DNA of 64,000 nucleotides from Planctomicrobium piriforme (GTDB lineage: Bacteria; Planctomycetota; Planctomycetia; Planctomycetales; Planctomycetaceae): contig CAMATH010000017.1 of the NCBI GenBank assembly GCA_945860955.1, positions 1-64,000 on the forward strand, in the 5' to 3' direction. A program made the translations under genes and the position numbers. Every line of letters starts with the position of its first letter. Within the stretch, counting starts at the first letter, position 1. Shown here piece by piece: positions 53,523 through 60,823 of this stretch. The notes under the pieces are model-generated. The model had not been told where the DNA came from and did not search any database. It saw nothing but the letters and a program-made list of their open reading frames with translations.

Positions 53523-55436
53523 CTAGCCGCGAGGCTCTTCGTTCGCGACCAGACTGCCGCGGTCGGCCGCTTCGAGAACCGTGCGAACGATTCCGTCGAC
53601 ATCCAGCCCCAGATCCCGCAACTGTTCCGAGCGTTCGGCATGCTCGATAAACCGATCCGGCAGACCCATCCGTCGGAGATGGTCGGTCCGCAGGCCGGCC
53701 GAGTTTGCCGCCTCCAGCACGGCCGACCCGAATCCCCCTTCCAATGTTCCTTCTTCGACCGTCACGACAAAGCCCGACTCCGAGATTGCGCGAAGCATCA
53801 CCTCGCGATCGATCGGCTTGCAGAACCGGGCGTTGATCACCCCGACCTCGAGTCCCTCCTCTTTCAACCGTTCGGCCGCTTTGACGCAGGCCGACAGCAG
53901 CGTGCCATAGGCGATCAGGACGCCATCGCGGCCCCAATCCAGCACCTCCGCGCGTCCCAGTTGAATCGGCTCGAATTCACGGGGAATCCGCTCGACATTC
54001 GCCTTGGGGTAACGGATCGAAACGGGACCATCGTGGCCGAGGGCGAAATTGAGCATCGGGGCGACATCGGCTTCGTCTCCCGGGGCGGCGACCACCATGT
54101 TGGGGAAGACCCGCATATAGGTGGTGTCGTAGGCTCCGTGATGAGTGGGACCGTCGGCCCCCACCACCCCCGCACGGTCGAGGCAGAACACCACTGGCAG
54201 ATTCTGGAGCGCGACTTCCTGGAAAATGTGATCGAAGCTCCGTTGCAGAAACGTGCTGTAAATATCGACGATCGGCCGGGCTCCCGCCTTCGCCATGCCG
54301 GCGGCGAACGCGACCGCATGCGCCTCGCAAATCCCCGTATCAAAAAATCGATCGGGAAAAACGTCGCGAATCTTCTGCAGTTTATTCCCTTCACACATCG
54401 CCGCCGTCATGACCGCGACTTTGGGGTTCAGTTCCATCGCGCGGTAAATCGCTTCGCTGATCACGTCGGTGTAGGCCGCCTTGCCCGCCCCCTTGCGGAC
54501 CGCGACTTCACCATTCTCACAGCGGTCAAATGGTGCCGGCGCGTGAAATGTGACCGGATCTTCTTCCGCAGGCTGGAATCCGTGCCCCTTTTCGGTGAAG
54601 ACGTGGAGCAGCACCGGTCCCTTCATGCTCTTCACGAGCTGCAGGTGTTCCCGCAGCGACGCCAAGTCGTGGCCGTCAATCGGACCGACATACCGGAAGC
54701 CCATTTCTTCAAACAGCATTCCGCCATGGAGCGTCGCTTTGACTCCCTCTTTGGCCTGCACCAAGGCCCGTTCGACGGCATCCCCCACCAGGGGCACGCG
54801 GTTGAGAACCCAGCTCACATCCCGCTTCAGTTCATCATAGAACGAAGTCGCCCGGACGCGGTCGAGGTAATGAGCCAATCCTCCCACGCGGGGACAGATC
54901 CCCATTTTGTTGTCGTTCAGGATCACCAACAGGTCTTTGGAGAGTCCAGCGGCGTTGTTGAATGCTTCGAAGACCACGCCCGAGGGGAGAGCGCCGTCAC
55001 CGATGACGGCGACACTATGCCGACGTTGGCCCAGGAGATCGTCCCCCGCCTTCAACCCCAGCGCCGTCGAAACACTCGCACCGGCGTGCCCGGTCATGAA
55101 CAGGTCGTAATCGCTTTCCGCCGGGTTGGGGTAGCCCATCAGCCCCCCCTTCGAACGGATCGAAATGAACTCATTGTACCGACCTGTCAGCAGTTTATGC
55201 GGGTAGATCTGATGCCCGGTGTCCCAGATCAGCCGATCGCGCGAGAAGTCGAACACCTGATGCAGCATGATCGCCAATTCGACCACCCCCAGGTTGCTGG
55301 CGAAATGTGCCGGCCGACGGGTGACGACTTCGCACAGCGCCTCTCGCAGTTCGCCCGCGAGCTGCGTTAACTGGGCGTCGCTCATTCCCCGCAGATCCTT
55401 CGGCGACTGCAAGCGGGACAGGAGTTCGATCTTCAT
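53523..55436 (-). CDS. dxs: 1-deoxy-D-xylulose-5-phosphate synthase
   Basis: A 637-residue thiamine-diphosphate enzyme of normal length. The N-terminal part has DTGHQIYPHKLLTGR and the cofactor motif GDGALPSGVVFEAFNNA ending with the Asn of NDNKMGI; the transketolase-like middle domain has YSTFLQRSFDHIFQEVALQN and DRAGVVGADGPTHHG. It condenses pyruvate and glyceraldehyde-3-phosphate to DXP, the entry to the MEP isoprenoid pathway and to thiamine and pyridoxal synthesis. It stands 27 bp after the polyprenyl synthase gene on the same strand, so the two are surely co-transcribed. Confidence 0.98.
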   Translation of the reverse strand: MKIELLSRLQSPKDLRGMSDAQLTQLAGELREALCEVVTRRPAHFASNLGVVELAIMLHQVFDFSRDRLIWDTGHQIYPHKLLTGRYNEFISIRSKGGLMGYPNPAESDYDLFMTGHAGASVSTALGLKAGDDLLGQRRHSVAVIGDGALPSGVVFEAFNNAAGLSKDLLVILNDNKMGICPRVGGLAHYLDRVRATSFYDELKRDVSWVLNRVPLVGDAVERALVQAKEGVKATLHGGMLFEEMGFRYVGPIDGHDLASLREHLQLVKSMKGPVLLHVFTEKGHGFQPAEEDPVTFHAPAPFDRCENGEVAVRKGAGKAAYTDVISEAIYRAMELNPKVAVMTAAMCEGNKLQKIRDVFPDRFFDTGICEAHAVAFAAGMAKAGARPIVDIYSTFLQRSFDHIFQEVALQNLPVVFCLDRAGVVGADGPTHHGAYDTTYMRVFPNMVVAAPGDEADVAPMLNFALGHDGPVSIRYPKANVERIPREFEPIQLGRAEVLDWGRDGVLIAYGTLLSACVKAAERLKEEGLEVGVINARFCKPIDREVMLRAISESGFVVTVEEGTLEGGFGSAVLEAANSAGLRTDHLRRMGLPDRFIEHAERSEQLRDLGLDVDGIVRTVLEAADRGSLVANEEPRG

Positions 55437-55463
55437 GACGTTTCCTTGTTCAGTAATCGCGGT

Positions 55464-56360
55464 TCAATGATCGCGATCCAACACGAATCGAGCCAGCGCT
55501 TCCAACGACTGACCTTTAGAGCCAAGCGGCCGCAGCGCTTCGATCGCCTGCGCCACCAACAGCTCGGCACGTACCACGCTCGCCTCCTCGCCCAACATGA
55601 CGGGGTAGGTCTGTTTTCCGCGGGCCGCGTCCTTTTTCACCGCCTTGCCAGTCGCCGCCTGAGTCCCGCGCACGTCCAGCAAGTCGTCGGTGATCTGAAA
55701 CGCCAGCCCCAGGCAACGCCCGTAGGTGGCGAGTCCCTCCAGAGTCGCCGAGTCGGCTTGTGCCACCCGGGCTCCCAATGTCAGGCTGCAAGTCAGTAAC
55801 GCACCGGTTTTTCGCCGGTGAATCGCTTCCAGCTCCTCAACCGACGACAGGGTCTTTCCCTCGGCTTCCAGGTCAGCGACCTGACCACCCACCATGCCGG
55901 CGTAACCGGCGGCACGCGCCAAGTCGGCGCAACAGGCGGCAGCCACTTCAGGCGGTTGCGTCTCCCGGGCGACCAGCTCGAAAGCCAGCGTCAACAATCC
56001 ATCACCCGCAAGAATTGCCAGCGCTTCACCGTAAACCACGTGGTTTGTCTTGCGACCCCGACGGTAATCGTCGTTATCCATCGCGGGCAGATCGTCGTGG
56101 ATCAGCGAGTAGGTGTGGATCATCTCCATCGCACACGCCGCCGGCAACGCCCGCTTCCAATCGCCACCACACGCTTCGCACGCCAGCAAAACCAGAATCG
56201 GCCGCAGCCGCTTCCCCCCCGCCAGCAGACTGTACGACATGCTCTCGAGCAACCGCGCGGGAACCCCGGGAGCTGCCTGCATGGAGCGGCTGAGCTCAGT
56301 GTTTACTTCATTCCGAAATCGCTGGAGCGATTCGTCGATGGTGGGGCTGGTGGTTGACAT
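55464..56360 (-). CDS. ispA: Polyprenyl diphosphate synthase (farnesyl/geranyl type)
   Basis: A 298-residue trans-prenyltransferase. The first Asp-rich motif is HDDLPAMDNDDYRRG (about 88), with DDLPAMD being the DDxxxxD spacing of type II bacterial farnesyl-diphosphate synthases; the second is FQITDDLLD (about 225). KRLRPILVLLACEA near 54 binds the pyrophosphate. It chains isopentenyl units onto dimethylallyl diphosphate; C15 is the likeliest product, but chain length is an inference. It precedes dxs in the minus-strand series. Confidence 0.94.
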   Translation of the reverse strand: MSTTSPTIDESLQRFRNEVNTELSRSMQAAPGVPARLLESMSYSLLAGGKRLRPILVLLACEACGGDWKRALPAACAMEMIHTYSLIHDDLPAMDNDDYRRGRKTNHVVYGEALAILAGDGLLTLAFELVARETQPPEVAAACCADLARAAGYAGMVGGQVADLEAEGKTLSSVEELEAIHRRKTGALLTCSLTLGARVAQADSATLEGLATYGRCLGLAFQITDDLLDVRGTQAATGKAVKKDAARGKQTYPVMLGEEASVVRAELLVAQAIEALRPLGSKGQSLEALARFVLDRDH

Positions 56361-56589
56361 GCGGTCCGTGGTGATGAAGTGTACGTTTCAGCATGTCTCC
56401 CAAATCTTTGAAGTGAAATTGGGTTCACACAATCCGCTGGCAACGGGCACTTCCACGGCATTCTAGCGTCGAGGTTGAGAGCGGAAAATGGTGCGCCCTC
56501 GGGATTTCCGCGCGGCGCGACCAAATCGGGCTGACGCCAGTTACATTCGGAACCGGCGTACGGATTCCTCAGTCCCCGTGATACGTTCG

Positions 56590-57795
56590 TCACGCCTCTC
56601 CGGTCGCCAGGAGAAGCCCAATCCCACATCCGTTCAGATAGTCATCCAACTGCAAGGTTTCGTTGACGGTGTGGACATCGTGTTGACCACTTCCCAGCGT
56701 CACCGTCGGCAATCCGCGAGCCGAGAGCCAGTTCGCGTCGAGTCCCCCGTTGCTGATGCGGGTTTCTCCCTTGAGACCCACCGCGGAAATCGCCGACAGG
56801 GCTGAACTGACGCACGCTTCCGTTTCTTTCAGTTGAAACGACTCGTACTTCAAATTCGCAGTGAACCTCACTTTTCCCGTATTGCCGCTCGAATTCTTGA
56901 CACCGGCCACCGCCCGTTCGAACGCCTCCTGAAATTCCTTAACTAGCCGTTTGCGGAATTTCGGGTCGTGGCTCCGCACCTCGCCCCGCAGCTTCACGCA
57001 GGCGGTCACAACATTCGTGGCGTCGCCTCCCTGAATGACCCCCAGGTTCGACGTCCCGGACTGAGTTCCCTTCCGGATCAGTCCGTGCCACCCATTTTGT
57101 TGCAGGTCGGCGATCGCCAGCGCCGCGATCGCGATCGCGCTGATCCCCGCCTCGGGATGAACGCCAGCGTGGCTGGCCAATCCCTCGACTTCAATCGCCA
57201 GGTCATACGCACCCGTCGCGCCGATGCACGCCGTTGCCGCCGATCCCCCATCCCAGTTAAAGCCCAACTTTGGACTTCCGAGCTTCTTCAAGTTGACGAA
57301 CCGCGCGCCGTACAGGCCAATCTCCTCTTGAACGGGCCAGAAGAACGTCAATGGGGGATGCGGGAGTTTCTGTCGGGCGATCTCCAGCGCCGCGGTCAAC
57401 AAGACCGCCGCCCCACTCCGGTCGTCGGCCCCGAGCGCGGTCTTTTTGTCCCGCGACCGCACGATGCCCCCCTTCAACGCGGGTTTCGACCCGACACACA
57501 AGGGGACGGTGTCGAGGTGCGCCATCAGCAGGCGGCGGGGGGCCTTCAAAGTTCCCGGCAATGTGAGAATCAGATTGCCAACTTCACCTCCCGCCGGGCT
57601 CTCCTTATGAACTTCGTCATTCGTGATCTGATCCGGCTGGTATCCCGCCGTCAACAACTCGCCGCGAATGAACTCGACCACGCGTCCTTCTTCGCAGCTC
57701 TTGCCCGGGATCTCCATCAACTTCAAAACACGATCCACCGCAGCTTTTCGATCGAAGGAATTCGAGGCAGACACGGACCGGGAGGTGGAGGCCAT
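56590..57795 (-). CDS. M20-family metallopeptidase (PepT-like)
   Basis: A 401-residue protein. LLMAHLDTVPL (about 90) provides the first metal His and the following Asp; KTALGADDRSGAAVLLTA (about 118) holds the bridging Asp; WPVQEEIGLYGAR (about 152) holds the catalytic Glu pair; NGGLDANWLSARGLPTVTLG and QHDVHTVNE the remaining ligands. Di-zinc M20 enzymes of this kind are tripeptidases or other aminopeptidases. There is no signal peptide, so it acts in the cytoplasm. About 230 bp separate it from the polyprenyl synthase; a possible dimerisation domain lies in the middle (AGVHPEAGISAIAIAALAIA). Confidence 0.9.
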   Translation of the reverse strand: MASTSRSVSASNSFDRKAAVDRVLKLMEIPGKSCEEGRVVEFIRGELLTAGYQPDQITNDEVHKESPAGGEVGNLILTLPGTLKAPRRLLMAHLDTVPLCVGSKPALKGGIVRSRDKKTALGADDRSGAAVLLTAALEIARQKLPHPPLTFFWPVQEEIGLYGARFVNLKKLGSPKLGFNWDGGSAATACIGATGAYDLAIEVEGLASHAGVHPEAGISAIAIAALAIADLQQNGWHGLIRKGTQSGTSNLGVIQGGDATNVVTACVKLRGEVRSHDPKFRKRLVKEFQEAFERAVAGVKNSSGNTGKVRFTANLKYESFQLKETEACVSSALSAISAVGLKGETRISNGGLDANWLSARGLPTVTLGSGQHDVHTVNETLQLDDYLNGCGIGLLLATGEA

Positions 57796-57870
57796 GGAGT
57801 GTACTTTCGATCGTCAAGGGGTGTGGACGCGTGGAGGACGCCGTTTTCGAATGGTAACGGTCCGGTTTCG

Positions 57871-58809
57871 TTACACCTGCAACTGCAGAACCTTCAATTC
57901 ACGGGGGAGATTGAAGTGAACGTCTTCCTCGCGGATCGTGATTTCCTCAACCTGAGCCTGATAGTTCGATTTCAGGAAATCGACACACTCCTGCACAACG
58001 ACCTCGGGAGCGCTGGCACCGGCGGTGATCAGAACGGTTTCCACCCCGTCGAGCCAACGCGAGTCGAGTTCCGCGACCGTGTCGATGAGGTAGGCGTTCT
58101 TTCCCAACTCCCGCGCGATTTCTTTCAACCGCTGGCTGTTGGAACTGTTCTGGCTCCCCAGCACAATGACCACATCCGCCTGCGGCGCGAGAACTCCGAC
58201 CGCCTCTTGTCGATTGGTCGTCGCGTAACAAATGTCCTCCCGCGGTGGCCCGACGATTTCCGGAAAGCGTTCTTTCAAACTGGCGATGACCCGATGCGCC
58301 TCAGACACACTGAGTGTGGTTTGTGTCAGGTACGCGAGTTTTGTCCCCGGGGGAATCTCCAGCCGTTCGACATCTTCGGGGGTTTCGACCAAAACGATCC
58401 GTTCGGGGGCCTCACCCATCGTGCCGATCACTTCGTCGTGCCCTTCATGGCCAATCAGGACAATCGTGTAGCCTTGGTTGGCAAAGCGAATCGCCTCAAG
58501 ATGCACTTTGGTCACCAGGGGACACGTGGCGTCGATTGTGCGCAGGCCCCGCTCCGCCGCCTCGGATCGCACCTGGGGCGACACGCCGTGCGCGCTATAG
58601 AGCAGGTACGCCCCGTTCGGCACTTCAGCGATCGAATCGACGAACTTCACCCCCTGACCGGAAAATCGTTCAACCACATAGCGGTTGTGAACGATTTCAT
58701 GGTAGACGTAGATTTCGTTGCCACAGATTTTGATCGCTTCATCCAGGCAGGAAATCGCCATGTTCACACCGGCGCAGAAGCCGCGCGGGTTCGCCAGCAA
58801 AACCTTCAT
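57871..58809 (-). CDS. ispH: 4-hydroxy-3-methylbut-2-enyl diphosphate reductase
   Basis: The ATG at 58809 gives 312 residues and the expected start MKVLLANPRGFCAGVNMAIS; the open frame runs on to a TTG overlapping the mtnA stop. The three Fe-S cysteines are in GFCAGV (Cys13), DATCPLVTKVH (about 96) and YATTNRQ/ICYATTNR (about 195). EIVHNRYVV and AHGVSP hold the substrate-binding His residues. The enzyme makes IPP and DMAPP in the last step of the MEP pathway. It lies directly downstream of mtnA in the same transcription direction. Confidence 0.97.
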   Translation of the reverse strand: MKVLLANPRGFCAGVNMAISCLDEAIKICGNEIYVYHEIVHNRYVVERFSGQGVKFVDSIAEVPNGAYLLYSAHGVSPQVRSEAAERGLRTIDATCPLVTKVHLEAIRFANQGYTIVLIGHEGHDEVIGTMGEAPERIVLVETPEDVERLEIPPGTKLAYLTQTTLSVSEAHRVIASLKERFPEIVGPPREDICYATTNRQEAVGVLAPQADVVIVLGSQNSSNSQRLKEIARELGKNAYLIDTVAELDSRWLDGVETVLITAGASAPEVVVQECVDFLKSNYQAQVEEITIREEDVHFNLPRELKVLQLQV

Positions 58810-58865
58810 GGAAGTCACATTCCTGTAGAGAGTGGGTTCGTCGTCGCTCGCTCGAATCGCAAGGG

Positions 58866-59942
58866 TCAATCGCGGAGACGGCGGAGATTTTCGACATAGG
58901 GTGGGGAGATCACTCCCCGTTCGGTGATGAACGCGGCGATGAGGTCGGCGGGAGTCACGTCGAACGCCGGATTGTAGACGGCGACCCCCGTCGGGGCGGT
59001 CTGCTTTCCCATGCCCCGCGTCACTTCCTCTGGGGCCCGATGTTCGATGGGGATTTCCCGCCCGCTTTCAATCCCGAAATCAAACGTACTCGACGGAGCC
59101 GCGACGTAAAACGGAATTCCGTGGTGTTTCGCCAGAATCGCGACGCTGTAGGTGCCGATTTTGTTCGCCGTATCGCCATTCCCCGCGATGCGGTCAGCCC
59201 CCACCACCACCGCCTGAATCCGCCCTTCGCGCATCACCTGCGCAGCCATCGAATCACAGATCAACGTCACATCCAGCCCGCGACGCATCAATTCCCAGGT
59301 TGTCAGCCGGGCTCCCTGCAATAGGGGTCGCGTTTCGTCGGCGAAGACCCGCAGGGTTTTCCCCTGCTCGTGTGCCGAGAAGAAGACGGCCAAGGCGGTC
59401 CCGTAGTCGGCGGTCGCCAACCCTCCCGCGTTGCAATGCGTGAGTACTCCGCAATCATTGGGCAACAGGGCGGCACCGGCAACACCAATCGCGCGACACA
59501 TCGCCCGGTCTTCCGCTTCGATCGCCCGCGCCTCAACCAGCAGCGCACTCGCGATCTGGCGTGGCGTGTCCCCCGCGACATCGCGGGCCTTGCGTCGCAT
59601 CCGATCAAGGGCCCAGAAAAGATTCACGGCGGTCGGCCGACTGGTCGCGAGATAGTCGGCGACCGAATGGAATTTTGCCAGAAGTTCTTTCGAGGTTCCC
59701 TGGAGGGCCTGCTGGATCCCAATCACCACTCCATAGGCCGCCGAAACCCCAATCGCCGGCGCTCCCCGCACCCGCAACGACTTGATCGCCTCCCAGACTG
59801 TCTCGACGTCGCGACACTCGATCTCCCGCAATTCGATCGGCAGCAGGGTCTGGTCGATGAGCGTCAGGGAGCCATCGACATCCCCTTCCCAGCGGAGTGT
59901 GAGAGGAACGAGTGGTTGTGGCAAAGGAGGACTGGCAGGCAT
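58866..59942 (-). CDS. mtnA: S-methyl-5-thioribose-1-phosphate isomerase
   Basis: I use the ATG at 59942 (358 residues); the upstream frame to 60200 reads over the intergenic region. Family motifs are LRVRGAPAIGVSAAYGV (about 52), LTHCNAGGLATADYGTAL (about 162, catalytic Cys), VVGADRIAGNGDTANKIGTY (about 240, catalytic Asp) and the eIF2B-like fold throughout. It converts methylthioribose-1-phosphate to methylthioribulose-1-phosphate in methionine salvage. A TATACT stands upstream near 59981-59986 on the coding strand and may be the -10 of its own promoter. Its nearest downstream neighbour is ispH. Confidence 0.97.
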   Translation of the reverse strand: MPASPPLPQPLVPLTLRWEGDVDGSLTLIDQTLLPIELREIECRDVETVWEAIKSLRVRGAPAIGVSAAYGVVIGIQQALQGTSKELLAKFHSVADYLATSRPTAVNLFWALDRMRRKARDVAGDTPRQIASALLVEARAIEAEDRAMCRAIGVAGAALLPNDCGVLTHCNAGGLATADYGTALAVFFSAHEQGKTLRVFADETRPLLQGARLTTWELMRRGLDVTLICDSMAAQVMREGRIQAVVVGADRIAGNGDTANKIGTYSVAILAKHHGIPFYVAAPSSTFDFGIESGREIPIEHRAPEEVTRGMGKQTAPTGVAVYNPAFDVTPADLIAAFITERGVISPPYVENLRRLRD

Positions 59943-60144
59943 GGTCGCGTCAAAAAAACGGCTGGAATGGAATCGCTGGAAGTATAGTGCGAAGGCACGC
60001 CGATTGACGAACCACCGAGGCAATTCTCCGAATTGCGGGATCTTCCGCGCCCCGAAGCCTGGAGCGATCCATCGGTGCGGTGGCCGATCCGGCGACGGGT
60101 GCGGCTTCAACACACGGTCACGCCAGAGACGCTGCGGACGCCCG

Positions 60145-60756
60145 CTATCGCCCCTTCCCCGGCTCCCACAGAACGTCCCCCGCCCCGTTGCCATTGGCAC
60201 AACGGGCCAGCACGAACAACAGATCCGACAGCCGGTTCAAATACCAGGTGACGCACTCGTTGATCTGTTCAAACTCGGCCAGTTGCAGCACGCCGATCTC
60301 GGTACGCCGACAAACCGTTCGCGCCAGGTGCAGCCTTGCCGCCTGAGGAGTCCCTCCCGGCAGAACGAAGCTGGTCAATGGCGAGAGGCGTTCGTTCGCG
60401 GTATCGATCCAACCCTCGAGCCGTTCCACTTGCGATTCGACGACACGGAGCGGTGGCCGCGTTGCTTCCACAACGGCCGTGTCCCCCTTGTCGTTTTCGT
60501 CAAGCGGCTCGGGTTCGGCTTCCGGAACGCACAAATCGGCTCCCAGGTCAAAGAGGTCGTTCTGGATCTGCAACAGCCACTCGGCATGTTCAAATTGCGG
60601 ACAGTCGGCCAGCAGCAACCCCAAGACCGAGTTGAGTTCATCCACCCCACCGTAGGCGGCGATGCGGGGGTGCGTTTTGGGAACGCGCGTGCCATTCCCC
60701 AACCCGGTCGTGCCATCGTCTCCGGTTTTGGTGTAGATTCGATTCAGATAGACCAT
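60145..60756 (-). CDS. Cob(I)alamin adenosyltransferase, PduO type
   Basis: A 203-residue helical protein. The N-terminus IYTKTGDDGTTGLGNGTRVP is the ATP-binding motif of PduO-type enzymes; GGVDELNSVLGLLLA follows, and FVLPGGTPQAARLHLARTVCRRTE and LNRLSDLLFVLAR give the C-terminal signature. It adenosylates cob(I)alamin to the coenzyme used by radical mutases and by some ribonucleotide reductases. It lies 68 bp after the HEAT/TPR gene and 202 bp before mtnA, in the same direction. Confidence 0.96.
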   Translation of the reverse strand: MVYLNRIYTKTGDDGTTGLGNGTRVPKTHPRIAAYGGVDELNSVLGLLLADCPQFEHAEWLLQIQNDLFDLGADLCVPEAEPEPLDENDKGDTAVVEATRPPLRVVESQVERLEGWIDTANERLSPLTSFVLPGGTPQAARLHLARTVCRRTEIGVLQLAEFEQINECVTWYLNRLSDLLFVLARCANGNGAGDVLWEPGKGR

Positions 60757-60823
60757 TCCGTGTCCAACTTTCTTCCGTGTGTGAGAGAACAGACGAGCGT
60801 CTTTTCGGCCGCGGTCACCGACA

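Noticed and set aside
53472-55370. A 632-codon plus-strand frame opposite dxs
   Set aside because: Antisense shadow of a certain gene with no ribosome site or family pattern.
56968-58899. A 643-codon plus-strand frame crossing the M20 peptidase and ispH
   Set aside because: It spans the antisense of two well-supported genes and their gap; composition is Arg/His-rich as shadows are.
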